Origin: an uncultured Clostridia bacterium
Lineage (GTDB): Bacteria > Bacillota > Clostridia > Monoglobales > Monoglobaceae
Direction: 5' to 3'
DNA: 34,922 bases
Assembly: GCA_934454115.1 (NCBI GenBank)
Contig: CAKSFQ010000023.1
Coordinates: 1 to 34,922 of the forward strand
Within the stretch, counting starts at the first letter, position 1, and each line of letters opens with the position of its first letter. The translations under genes and the position numbers were made by a program. This document shows, in pieces, positions 26,124-34,175 of the stretch. Below the pieces are notes generated by a model that saw only the letters and a program-made list of their open reading frames with translations, ran no database searches and had not been told where the DNA came from.

Positions 26124-27086
26124 TTACAATCTGCCTCTTTTACAAGCATCTGTTAAATCGGATATTTTTGTATATGCCATGCACTGAACAAAATCTGCTC
26201 CTCCATAATATAGTTTTGCAGAACCGTCGTCCTCGGGAACAAGCGAACCCGGAAATATAACATTCGGAACCTGTCCAATCATCTCATAAGGCTCCTTAAC
26301 ATAAAGAATTGGATCCTTACATCTTGCAACAACCTTCCACGGTTTCTCCAAATCGAGCAGCATAACGCCTCCGCCGTAGTTAACGCCGTTGCACGTACCA
26401 AACACTCCGTGATATACAATCAGCCATCCCTCATCGGTTTTAATCGGCGGCGCTGCAGGACCAATTTTTATGTTTTCCCAATATTGTTCCGACTTTGCAA
26501 CAATCCTGCAATTGCCCCAATATTTCAAATCGTGCGACGATGCAATCCATATGCTGCCGGAACGGTCACTCCCGCTCTGCGGTCTGTTAAGCATCCAATA
26601 TTCACCGTTTATCTTCTCGGGAAAAAGAACTGCATTCCTGTTTTGAATGTGAAGCGGAAAGCTCACATGCTCAATTGTTTTAAAATCCCTGGTTTTTCCA
26701 ATTGCAATCCGGCAGTTATAGTCGCCGCCCACGCAGTATGTAATATAATATTCCCCGTCAACAGGATTAATCCTCGGGTCATACCATGAACCGATTTCCT
26801 TTCCCGGATAGTTATATACAATTTCTTCATATTCCTCTCTGTCCCCGTCCGCACACACAAATTCCACAGCTTTTGGGTCGGGTGTAAAGTTGATACCGTC
26901 ACGGCTTCTGGAAATCCAAACCTTCTGTTTTTTGCTCGGTTCTTCAAAACGGCTCGCCATAATATATTCACCTTCGGGGGTTTTCACAACGCCTGAATTA
27001 TATATTGCGCAGCACGGCTCAGGCATATCATCCGGGGTAAGTATAGGATTTTTTTCATATCTCTTTATAATATCAAATTTATTCAT
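26124..27086 (-). CDS. GH130 beta-mannoside phosphorylase
   Basis: This 320-residue cytoplasmic enzyme has a five-bladed propeller fold typical of GH130. Landmarks are NPILTPDDM near the N-terminus, WYDPRINP (101-108, with Asp103 as the expected general acid), YYITYC, GPAAPPIKTDEGWLIVYHGV, and NVIFPGSLVPEDDGSAKLYYGGAD. Family members phosphorolyse beta-mannosides (mannosyl-glucose, mannooligosaccharides, mannosyl-GlcNAc) to alpha-mannose 1-phosphate, while some are hydrolases. Which branch this is cannot be fixed by eye. The SD GGAAGG lies nine bases before the ATG. The gene is monocistronic, with its own promoter (27350-27378) and terminator. It implies that the glycan or a co-utilised one contains beta-linked mannose. 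Confidence 0.93.
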   Translation of the reverse strand: MNKFDIIKRYEKNPILTPDDMPEPCCAIYNSGVVKTPEGEYIMASRFEEPSKKQKVWISRSRDGINFTPDPKAVEFVCADGDREEYEEIVYNYPGKEIGSWYDPRINPVDGEYYITYCVGGDYNCRIAIGKTRDFKTIEHVSFPLHIQNRNAVLFPEKINGEYWMLNRPQSGSDRSGSIWIASSHDLKYWGNCRIVAKSEQYWENIKIGPAAPPIKTDEGWLIVYHGVFGTCNGVNYGGGVMLLDLEKPWKVVARCKDPILYVKEPYEMIGQVPNVIFPGSLVPEDDGSAKLYYGGADFVQCMAYTKISDLTDACKRGRL

Positions 27087-27637
27087 TTCGTTTATCCTTC
27101 CTTTTACAATTAAATTTCATTGGCGTCAACACTCAGCTAACTGCCCAACAAATAAGCAATTTCCGCTGTCTTTTTACATTTTCACGGCATAATCAGTCTG
27201 CGGAACGTCTCCGAACCTAACATTAATTCTCATATTTGCAAGAAATTTCAAAGCATGGAGCGCTGTTAAAAAGCGACTCGTCTCCATTCGTTTTTTGTTT
27301 CACCCCCGCTTTTCTCCTGAAATTTGTAATTATTTTATTGAGTAAATTAATAATATCAAAAAAAATATATTTTGTCAATATGTTTATTCTGTTTTTTTTG
27401 CGATTATTGCGCATTTGTTCCGTTAATTCTCGAAAATTCCGTCCGAGCTTCCTGCCGCGTAAAATTATTTCACACATCAAATTAAAAGTAAATCTTATAT
27501 CGTTTAAATGCACCTCCTCCCGTTTCGGTAAAAAAACAATTAAAATTTTTGCCGTTTCCGACTCTTTTTATTGGTCTGCATTTGTGAAAAACGTTCTGCT
27601 GCTCCATAAACGAAAAAATAAGCTTACCGGTGCAAAA
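27087..27637. promoter_or_regulatory. GH130 leader and upstream AT-rich gap
   Basis: It contains the GH130 promoter and a ~255-base 5' leader with a bulged hairpin at 27255-27287 (ATGGAG/CTCCAT outer stem, CGCT/AGCG inner stem). No known riboswitch class was recognised. Positions 27380-27637 are AT-rich with no supported gene. Confidence 0.5.
27350..27378 (-). promoter_or_regulatory. Sigma-A promoter for GH130 gene
   Basis: On the minus strand TTGACA (27378-27373), a 17-base AT-rich spacer, TATTAT (27355-27350). Confidence 0.75.
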
Positions 27638-27946
27638 TCATATTTCAGGGAGGCTATATGGAAAAACAACACCGCGCCAAGAATATTTACAACGCATCCC
27701 AAACACAACGGCGACAGTTTCAGCGGAACAGGCTGGCACTGGTACGATGTTGAACAAACCTGGACATTTGATGATGAATATATCGGTGTCCCCATAAAAA
27801 CAGACGTCTCCTCGATGGCAGACGAAATAGTGTTCCTGCTAAACGGAAATCTTATTACGGATGCCGATAACGAGATAGAATGCCATGTATATAACGGCAA
27901 ATTGATGGGAATATTCAGCAACAATCCCTGCAATGAAGATTCTTAA
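27638..27946 (+). pseudogene. Remnant of GH2 beta-galactosidase-like C-terminus
   Basis: About 102 residues on the plus strand match the late part of GH2 glycosidases (DUF4982-type region). AIWKNNTAPRIFTTHP and GTGWHWYDVEQTWTFDDEY are followed by PIKTDV and DEIVFLLNG, strongly reminiscent of the usual 'WHWYDV...W.FD.EY.GKPV.VDVY..ADEVEFFLNGK'. The frame then jumps to a segment like the far C-terminal GKLMGIFSNNPCNED and stops. There is no N-terminal sugar-binding domain, no catalytic barrel and no plausible start; the ATG after GGGAGG at 27658 is in another frame. This suggests an internally deleted, truncated fragment. It is the only trace of this gene in the window. Confidence 0.72.
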
Positions 27947-28034
27947 TGGTTTTTTGCGTGCGCCAATCCGAATTTTGTGTAATGCTTACGAGATCTCCAA
28001 AATGACACATTAAAATATATTATTAATGTACCGG

Positions 28035-28079
28035 AAAAAAATTCCGGCATAATACAAAGCATTTGCATTATACCGGAAT
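28035..28079 (-). terminator. Intrinsic terminator of GH5 / sugar-acid operon
   Basis: On the minus strand ATTCCGGTATAAT (28079-28067) pairs with ATTATGCCGGAAT (28053-28041), with one G-U pair in 13 and a 13-base loop, followed by a run of T. It is placed 77 bases after the GH5 stop. Confidence 0.88.
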
Positions 28080-28156
28080 GTGAAAGAAGCGGGCATCATC
28101 TTGGAGCGGCAATATAGAACCGGTCCGAGAATATGTTCGCCCCCTCCCCTTTTCGA

Positions 28157-29188
28157 TCAGTATTTCTGAAGTAAATCAAGCAGCTTTTTGTCAAGTTTGT
28201 GACCCGCATAATTGACATAGTCAACATCGGCTCGTTCGCTGTCCAAGACTCCGAATTTTCCGCGGAAATTCCAAATAGCATAACCTATGTTTCGTTCTGT
28301 CATAGAACTGAGCACATCGTCAAACCAAGCAAGCGTTGCATCATGAGGCGTATTACAATAACAACCCATTTCACCGCAGTGTACACCGACATGGAGGCTC
28401 TGAGACAGGGCGGCAAACATATCAAAATATCTGTCAACCTTTTCCCTGTTCCAAACTGTCTTTGTTCCGTCATTTTCAATCTGAACAGCACCGGGCCATA
28501 TAGGGGGAAAGTTGTCATATTCCGACTTAGCGCTGTGCTTATAATGCGAAATGCCGCGCGGGGCGTAGCAACGGCAGCTATAACCGCAGTTTTCGAGGTG
28601 GAACATTTGATCAATTGGCGGCATGTCACCGTCGTTCAATCCGTCGATTATGAATAATCTGTCGGGCGTGATTTCCCGTACAGCGCTGATGATTCCTTTT
28701 GATACTTTCATATATTGTTCAAGCCGCACCTTATAGTTAACCTCGTTCATAACATTGAAGCTTAGTTTTGAAGAGTCAATGCCAATATACCTTTTTGCGA
28801 TCGCTTTCCAATGTCCCCGGGCAGCCCCTAAAGCTTCCTCACTTGTCCATAGATCCAGTTTTTCGTGTTCGTCATCGTTAATGCAATAACCGGGCAAGCG
28901 GTGCATACAAACATTGATATGTATCCCGTATTTATTTCCCCATTCCACAGCCTTATCGAGCGGAGCCAGCTTTTCTTCGTTGATAAAATAGACATCATCG
29001 CCGTTCCCCCACACCCGGTAAGAAAGTGGAAGCCTGACAAAATCAAATCCCAAATCGGAAATCATCTTGAAATCATCTTCAATATAATAACCGGGTGCGC
29101 GGCCCTGATTGATGGGTGAATTTTCTGAACAAAACATTCCCAGCAGATTAAAACCGCGCCAACGCGGAAAAACAGATTGTTTGAACAT
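28157..29188 (-). CDS. GH5-family glycoside hydrolase, intracellular
   Basis: This 343-residue single-domain (beta/alpha)8 enzyme has no signal peptide. GH5 signatures are WRGFNLLGMF (10-19), FDFVRLPLSYRVW (48-60, with the conserved Arg), HRLPGY (96-101), FNVMNEVN (144-151, acid/base Glu149) and VHCGEMGCY (268-276, nucleophile Glu273), then AIWNFRGKFGV. GH5 covers beta-glucanases, mannanases and many exo-enzymes; I cannot assign the subfamily. Cytoplasmic location suggests it acts on imported oligosaccharides. The SD AGGAGG lies nine bases before the ATG. It is the last gene of the IclR-linked operon, 108 bp after the lactonase gene, and is closed by a strong terminator. Confidence 0.92.
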   Translation of the reverse strand: MFKQSVFPRWRGFNLLGMFCSENSPINQGRAPGYYIEDDFKMISDLGFDFVRLPLSYRVWGNGDDVYFINEEKLAPLDKAVEWGNKYGIHINVCMHRLPGYCINDDEHEKLDLWTSEEALGAARGHWKAIAKRYIGIDSSKLSFNVMNEVNYKVRLEQYMKVSKGIISAVREITPDRLFIIDGLNDGDMPPIDQMFHLENCGYSCRCYAPRGISHYKHSAKSEYDNFPPIWPGAVQIENDGTKTVWNREKVDRYFDMFAALSQSLHVGVHCGEMGCYCNTPHDATLAWFDDVLSSMTERNIGYAIWNFRGKFGVLDSERADVDYVNYAGHKLDKKLLDLLQKY

Positions 29189-29296
29189 TTTAAATATCCT
29201 CCTGTTACAATATATTTATGGGCAGAACGTATCAGCCGTATATGCACTGCCCCGTCTTTTAAGCGGAGCATCCTTTTAAATTTGAATATTTCCCAA

Positions 29297-30256
29297 TTAT
29301 ATGTATGAAACACATACAGGATTTTTTATATCAAGTTTTCCGATCTGTTTTTTTGTTACAAGATCAAATATTGCAACACTGTCGCTCCTTTCATTCGCAC
29401 TGAGCAGTACATTGTCTATTATTTCAAAATCCCTTGGCGACTTTCCATACACACCAAACACATTTTCTAAGCGCAGCCCTGTTTCAGCATAAGAAAACAC
29501 TGCAATAGAATCATCACCTCTGTTTGAGGCATAAACTTTCCCATTGCTAACTTTTATCGCTGCCGCAGTGTTTTCGCTTTTTGTGTTATCAAAAAGCGTG
29601 CTCTTTTCATCAACAAAAGACAGCCGTCCATCGGTATATTGATACATCGTCACAGACGAGGCAATTTCATTAACACAAAAGACATAGCTGCCGTCCTTTG
29701 AAAACGCAAGATGACGCGGTCCGCTGCCCAATCTTGCGGACATCTCGCACACATAATTCAAATCCGTATCATACGTTATGATCTTATCCACACCCAAATC
29801 TGCTGCCAATATATATTTTTCATCCGGTGTGACCGTAACACAATGCGCGTGCGCCGATTCCTGCCTTTCTGTATTTATACTTTTACCGCAGTGTTTTACA
29901 AGCAAATCAGGAAGCCGGATTATACTCCCGGACATATAATTTGCGGCATAAATCTCCTCATTATGTACACACAAATGGCAGCCAATATCGCCTTTTGTCG
30001 ATATGATCCCGCTTGGATGGCACAAAAGTCCGTTGATTATGTCAAAGCTCATTATGCCGCTATGCGAAGAATCGTCAAACGGCCGACGCAAAACAGTATA
30101 CAGCTTGTTTCCGTTGATAACGGTATACATGGGCTTTTTTATTTCTGCTTTTTCTGCAATTTTTATTTCACCGTTTCTATCTAATGTACAGTGATAAATT
30201 CCACCGTCATCACAACACGATGAAATGTATAAATCATAACGCCGATTGAGTATCAT
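29297..30256 (-). CDS. Seven-bladed beta-propeller lactonase-family protein
   Basis: This ~319-residue protein has repeated propeller strands (HAHCVTVTPDEKYILAADLG, GPRHLAFSKDGSYVFCVNE, GKVYASNRGDDSIAVF, GKSPRDFEIIDNVLLSANE) typical of the Pgl-type 6-phosphogluconolactonase/lactonase group. These enzymes open sugar-acid lactones. In this operon, between an RraA-like protein and GH5, a lactone of an aldonic or uronic acid is a reasonable but unproven substrate. The first blade is short and the N-terminus carries no signal peptide. The ATG at 30256 is preferred for the GGTGA just upstream; an ATG at 30268 gives four more residues and lacks an SD. Either start overlaps the end of the RraA-like gene, so the two are probably translationally coupled. 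Confidence 0.85.
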   Translation of the reverse strand: MILNRRYDLYISSCCDDGGIYHCTLDRNGEIKIAEKAEIKKPMYTVINGNKLYTVLRRPFDDSSHSGIMSFDIINGLLCHPSGIISTKGDIGCHLCVHNEEIYAANYMSGSIIRLPDLLVKHCGKSINTERQESAHAHCVTVTPDEKYILAADLGVDKIITYDTDLNYVCEMSARLGSGPRHLAFSKDGSYVFCVNEIASSVTMYQYTDGRLSFVDEKSTLFDNTKSENTAAAIKVSNGKVYASNRGDDSIAVFSYAETGLRLENVFGVYGKSPRDFEIIDNVLLSANERSDSVAIFDLVTKKQIGKLDIKNPVCVSYI

Positions 30257-31142
30257 TGGGATCACCATTTATAGCAAGGTCATATTCCGGCGACCAATCC
30301 ATACCTCTGTATTGCGCCGCACGTTCATCTGTTTCGATAAATTCCATAAGCATGTCAAGCATTTCTTTTGTCCACGTATTTTTATCAATTTGCGCTGTTG
30401 TGAACTTATTGAGCGTTATCATCTCAAAGCCGAACAAGTCCTTAACCTGGGTTTTTGCCGCACCGCCGACAACCTCCTCGACAAGGTGACTCGGAATAAA
30501 CAAAACCCCTCCGCCGGCGCCAAACACAACATCACCCGGCAGACAAATTGCATTGCCGATTCTTGTCGCCGTATTATAACCTGTCATAATAAAATTGCGT
30601 ATCGGTGTTGGATCAATGCCGCGGTAATAAACCTGCGTGTTTTCAACTTTTTTCATTTGCTCCGTATCACGAATGCCACCCCATATTACCGCGCCGCCGT
30701 TTTCATTTTTTGTTTTATTTTTAAGCGCCGTTGTAAGATTGCCGCCAAGGAATGTTCCCTTATAAATCTTATCGTACATATCGATTACGGGAACGTCACC
30801 CTCTTTAAGATTGTCGATGACCCATTGGTTATAGGTTCCCGTTCTGCCCTCCCGGCGTCCAATATCTTTCACCACCTCGTCAAGATCCGGACGATACGGG
30901 CAATATGTTGCAGTAACCGCGCGGCCGATCAGCTTTCTGCCGTCATTATGAAGTGTATGCAAACGCCCCTCAAACTGGCTTTCATAACCTTTTACAAAAA
31001 TCGGTTTCCAGACCTCTTCAAGCGTGAGCGTTCTAAGCGCCTTCAAATATTTATCGTCAACTTTTGGTCTTCCGTCTTCAAATCTTTCGCCTTTCCATTG
31101 CGGCGTCAATGCTATTATTTCTTCTCTGTCATTAAAATTCAT
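30234..31142 (-). CDS. RraA-family protein (possible class II pyruvate aldolase)
   Basis: This 302-residue protein belongs to the long RraA-like group. Landmarks are GRAVTATYCPYRPDLDEVV, TFLGGNLTTAL, GGAVIWGGIRDTEQM (with the conserved Arg-Asp pair), DPTPIRNFIMTGYNTATRIGN, and PGDVVFGAGGGVLFIPSHL. RraA-fold proteins include divalent-metal pyruvate aldolases for 4-hydroxy-2-oxo acids as well as many untested homologues. Its place after mannonate dehydratase and an SDR makes cleavage of 2-keto-3-deoxygluconate or a similar keto-deoxy acid worth considering; this is inference. The usual Asp in the GD.DGV segment is replaced (GAGGGV), as I recall in other long-form members. AAGGAAG lies seven bases before the ATG. 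Confidence 0.85.
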   Translation of the reverse strand: MNFNDREEIIALTPQWKGERFEDGRPKVDDKYLKALRTLTLEEVWKPIFVKGYESQFEGRLHTLHNDGRKLIGRAVTATYCPYRPDLDEVVKDIGRREGRTGTYNQWVIDNLKEGDVPVIDMYDKIYKGTFLGGNLTTALKNKTKNENGGAVIWGGIRDTEQMKKVENTQVYYRGIDPTPIRNFIMTGYNTATRIGNAICLPGDVVFGAGGGVLFIPSHLVEEVVGGAAKTQVKDLFGFEMITLNKFTTAQIDKNTWTKEMLDMLMEFIETDERAAQYRGMDWSPEYDLAINGDPNDTQSAL

Positions 31143-31192
31143 TTCGAAACTTCCTTTATATTAATATTTTTTTGGTGATACATTGTTTCACG

Positions 31193-31921
31193 TTATAAAG
31201 ACATTCCGCCGTCAACGACAATATCTGCTCCTGTAATATATCTGCCCGCCCGGCTTGACAACAACAAAGCCGCTCCTGCTATATCTTCGGGAATACCGAT
31301 ATACCCTGCCGGTATTCCGCTCAGAACCTGCTTATTATAACTGTTGTCGCTCAAGGCCTTCTCATTTCTCGGCGTATCAATCACTCCCGGCGTTAAATTA
31401 TTAACGGTCACACCGTACGGCGCAAGCTGTTTTCCTATATTTTTCACAAAGCTCATCTGTGCGCACTTCGAAGCTGCGTAAACCGCCATATCTTTATGCG
31501 GTCTGTACTGCTGAACGCTTCCTAACGTAATGATTCTTCCCCATTGCCGCTCCTTCATTTTCTCGGCATAAACCTGCATAAATTCTAAATTTGTCTTTAA
31601 GTTCAGTTTTATTTGAGCGTCAAATTCTTCATCACGAATTTTATTCCATTCGGTTCTGTACTGTACAGAAGCGTTCAGGACTAAAATATCGACATCTCCT
31701 GTCAGATCATATACACTTTTTACCGCATCATTCTTCAGCAAATCAACACATATCGGTATTGAATCAGCTATTTTTTCAGCCGCTCTACGGCTCTTTTTCA
31801 TACTTGTTGCTCCATGCACAAAAACCTTTGCCCCATAATCGGATAATATCTTGGCAATGACAAAGCCTATACCCTGCGTCGAGCCTGTAATAAGTGCCGT
31901 TCTTCCTTTTAACTCAAACAT
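31193..31921 (-). CDS. SDR-family oxidoreductase
   Basis: This 242-residue classical short-chain dehydrogenase has the cofactor motif TGSTQGIG (12-19), LNAS (82-85) and the catalytic set Ser135 (LGSVQQY), Tyr148 and Lys152 (YAASK), ending in TGADIVVDGGMSL. HGATS after the second strand leans towards NADP, but this is weak. It lies 15 bp after the mannonate dehydratase gene, so a fructuronate/mannonate or keto-deoxy-uronate (KduD-like) reductase role is likely; which one cannot be told from these motifs. GGGGGT precedes the start. Confidence 0.9.
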   Translation of the reverse strand: MFELKGRTALITGSTQGIGFVIAKILSDYGAKVFVHGATSMKKSRRAAEKIADSIPICVDLLKNDAVKSVYDLTGDVDILVLNASVQYRTEWNKIRDEEFDAQIKLNLKTNLEFMQVYAEKMKERQWGRIITLGSVQQYRPHKDMAVYAASKCAQMSFVKNIGKQLAPYGVTVNNLTPGVIDTPRNEKALSDNSYNKQVLSGIPAGYIGIPEDIAGAALLLSSRAGRYITGADIVVDGGMSL

Positions 31922-31936
31922 TCCCGATTACCCCCA

Positions 31937-32875
31937 TTATACACTTTCCAAAATCCCCTTTAAATAACCTATCGCAAACAGCCGTCCAAGAGCGGTGTAA
32001 CCCGCAACCTCCTGTTTTTCGCCGGCCATAAGCGGTACGTGATCAGCTCTAATCGGAACATCTATTCCACATTCTTTATACAACTTGATAATGCCCGCCA
32101 TATCAATCTCTCCATTATCGTGGAAAGTTTCATTAAATTTATATTTATTGCCGGTCACATTCCGAAAATGTATAAAAAATATCTTTTCTTTCATTTCTCT
32201 GATTACTTTTTCCAGATTTTCGCCCATTATTTTATACGTTGCCTGACACATTGTTAAACCCAATTTGGGGCTTTCCACGATATGAACTGCCCGATTTATA
32301 TTTTCATAACTAACCATTATCCGTTCAACTTTTCCCAACTTTTCTATCGGAGGATCATCCGGATGCAGCGCTAAATTTATATCATATTTTTCCGCATAAG
32401 GAATAACTGCCCGTATAAAATATTCATAGTTTTCCCACAATTGTTTCCTGTTAATTTCCGCCTCAGTCGGTTTGAAATCGTCAATATCAAATCCTGTCAC
32501 CAACGCGTTTCCTCTCTCTTTAATATCAGAACTCGTTCTCAGCCACCCTATACTCGCCATCCAATTAAAACACAGAGTACGGATATTTAGTTGATCCATA
32601 TATGCAAGCATTTTTATTACTTTTTCAATAGATTCATCTCTTTTTTCAGTGCCCATTTTTATATTATCGTGTAATTCGTTCGGCAGCGGTTCAACCACAA
32701 CCGGCGTTATTCCAAAATTAGTAAATTTTCCGTATAAATCCTGCCAATGAGAAAAGTCGGTGATATCAAAGGCGTTATTTTCGGGCAATCTTATAACGCC
32801 ATGCTTCACACCGCACTGCAATGCATAATTCCACGTCAAGTCCCGTTCACTTTTAAAATAATCCGTTAGAATCAT
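31937..32875 (-). CDS. uxuA: Mannonate dehydratase
   Basis: This 312-residue TIM-barrel enzyme converts D-mannonate to 2-keto-3-deoxy-D-gluconate in glucuronate breakdown. UxuA signatures are LALHPDDPP (168-176), GLTMCQAT (206-213, Cys210), IHFRNV (235-240, metal-site His), FHDNGEIDM (251-259), RADHVP (276-281, Asp278) and GRLFAIGYLKG (297-307). It is shorter than the ~390-residue E. coli enzyme, but this length is seen in Firmicutes. The ATG at 32875 is chosen because AAAGGGGGT lies eight bases upstream; longer forms lack an SD. It is the first gene of the operon, behind a near-consensus promoter and divergent from an IclR regulator. It is the strongest evidence that a uronic acid is catabolised here. 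Confidence 0.94.
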   Translation of the reverse strand: MILTDYFKSERDLTWNYALQCGVKHGVIRLPENNAFDITDFSHWQDLYGKFTNFGITPVVVEPLPNELHDNIKMGTEKRDESIEKVIKMLAYMDQLNIRTLCFNWMASIGWLRTSSDIKERGNALVTGFDIDDFKPTEAEINRKQLWENYEYFIRAVIPYAEKYDINLALHPDDPPIEKLGKVERIMVSYENINRAVHIVESPKLGLTMCQATYKIMGENLEKVIREMKEKIFFIHFRNVTGNKYKFNETFHDNGEIDMAGIIKLYKECGIDVPIRADHVPLMAGEKQEVAGYTALGRLFAIGYLKGILESV

Positions 32876-32897
32876 AACATCTACCCCCTTTGAGCAA

Positions 32898-32926
32898 ATC
32901 ATACTATACGCATCTTGCTATGTCAA
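32898..32926 (-). promoter_or_regulatory. Sigma-A promoter for uxuA operon
   Basis: On the minus strand TTGACA (32926-32921), 17 bases, TATGAT (32903-32898). Confidence 0.8.
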
Positions 32927-32930
32927 ACAT

Positions 32931-32945
32931 TTTCATATTATGAAA
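32931..32945. promoter_or_regulatory. 15-bp palindrome, probable IclR operator
   Basis: TTTCATATTATGAAA is a perfect inverted repeat of TTTCATA around a central T. It lies between the two divergent -35 boxes, 4 bp from one and 8 bp from the other, the expected place for an operator controlling both promoters. Confidence 0.7.
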
Positions 32946-32953
32946 CAAATTCG

Positions 32954-32982
32954 TTGACTTTTTCGTATTGATTCGGTATAAT
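32954..32982 (+). promoter_or_regulatory. Sigma-A promoter for iclR-type gene
   Basis: TTGACT (32954-32959), 17 bases, TATAAT (32977-32982); the regulator starts at 33031. Confidence 0.82.
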
Positions 32983-33030
32983 ACATGCAGGGTTTGCGGA
33001 AAACATTACGGTGATCAGGGGGATAGATTT

Positions 33031-33825
33031 ATGATTATCGGTTCGGTACAAAAGGCAATGCACATTTTAAAAACCATATCAAATGAACAAAACAAACCCA
33101 TTTCACATTCTTCTATATGTCAAAAAACGGGCTACAACAAATCAACCTGCTCTCACATACTGTCAACGCTTTTAGCCGAGGGTTTCATAAAGAAAACTGC
33201 TAATAACCGGTATGTTATCGGCCCCGAAACATACTGTCTGTCCCGTTACGGCAGATATGATAACGATTTTGTAACGCTCTGCCACCCTGTCATGAAGTGG
33301 CTTCACAAAAAAACAGGACATACGATTATTCTTTCCGTCATTCAGGGCGGCAAAAAATTTATTATAGATTATATCAATGAAAATTCTGAAATTTTTTCGC
33401 AGGATTACGAGATTCGCCCCGATGATTTATACAGAACCGCATCGGGCCGGATTATCATGGCAAATATGGATACTTTTGAAATACAAAATATATTTCATGC
33501 TCAAGGTTGTCCCAATGAGAGAGAATGGGACAACATCAACTCTTTTGATGACCTTCTTGTTAAAATTCGTCAAATTGACAAAAAAGGAACCACCTCCGCT
33601 TATTGCGATATAGGCGGCGGCACAATCCATTTAGGTTACGCAGCGGCAATATACCGATACGATCAATGCGTTGCCGCATTGGGAGTTGCAATTTCCTGTG
33701 CTGCTGCTGAACTTGATGATTTTCTAAACAAAGAACCGCAAACATCAAAATTGCTCCTTAGAGCAAGAAACGAGATAGGTCGAAGATTGAAAATAACCGA
33801 CGAACGCAATATTGACATTTTTTGA
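33031..33825 (+). CDS. IclR-family transcriptional regulator (KdgR-like context)
   Basis: This 264-residue protein has an N-terminal winged helix (GSVQKAMHILKTIS, HSSICQKTGYNKSTCSHILSTLLAEGFIKK, NRYVIGPETYCL) and a C-terminal IclR effector domain (ASGRIIMANM, YAAAIYRYDQCVAALGVAISCA). The ATG at 33031 has a GGGGG SD ten bases upstream; an upstream in-frame ATG at 32968 overlaps the -10 box and is rejected. IclR members of the KdgR type respond to keto-deoxy-gluconate-like acids. Divergence from uxuA and the central palindrome suggest that it controls that operon and itself. Confidence 0.93.
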   Translation: MIIGSVQKAMHILKTISNEQNKPISHSSICQKTGYNKSTCSHILSTLLAEGFIKKTANNRYVIGPETYCLSRYGRYDNDFVTLCHPVMKWLHKKTGHTIILSVIQGGKKFIIDYINENSEIFSQDYEIRPDDLYRTASGRIIMANMDTFEIQNIFHAQGCPNEREWDNINSFDDLLVKIRQIDKKGTTSAYCDIGGGTIHLGYAAAIYRYDQCVAALGVAISCAAAELDDFLNKEPQTSKLLLRARNEIGRRLKITDERNIDIF

Positions 33826-34175
33826 TACGCCGATAAAAAGCTGCGTGCCGGGAGTTCGAGGCTCTTGGAGAGTGTGAAATAAACGCCCTCTTGCGAGGGC
33901 GCCCTTGGCATGTCGGCAATTTCGTGCTAAATTACAGCTAGGGGCTGAAAGCCGAAATCCGGCTCTCAGCCCACAAAAAACACTTAGATTATATGATCAT
34001 TTTGGAGCCCAATTTGAGGTTTACACAAAATGAGGGATTGCCCCGACGTGCCGGCAAAACTTTGTTGACTATCTCAACGAAACCCAAATGAACGAAGTAA
34101 AAAACTTCTGAAAAACACCTTTTACAAAGTTAGCGAGAGATTGCAACAAGCCTTACGCCTTTCCTGTGCACTGTA
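33826..34175. other. 350-bp gap with palindromes, probable decayed DNA
   Basis: No intact gene was found. There are two hairpins: GCCCTC-TTGC-GAGGGC at about 33889-33904, and a 12-pair stem at 33942-33972 (GGGCTGA/TCAGCCC outer, AGCCG/CGGCT inner, 5-base loop). Neither has a T-run placed for a clear terminator. The rest, next to the kinase remnant, has no frame that I recognise. Confidence 0.5.

Noticed and set aside
33851..33880. tRNA-like T-arm (TTCGAGG loop) as a possible attachment site.
   Set aside because: The stem needs wobble pairs, and no D-arm, anticodon arm or matching acceptor strand exists nearby.
33889..33904. Terminator for the IclR gene (GCCCTC-TTGC-GAGGGC).
   Set aside because: Stem is good but no T-run follows on either strand.
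27964..34040. Inverted similarity between 27964-27982 and 34021-34040 (TTACACAAAAT..GGATTG) flanking the sugar-acid operon, as if from a composite transposon.
   Set aside because: The match is 17 bases with a gap and a mismatch; in a window of this size such a pair is expected by chance, and no transposase or target duplication was found.
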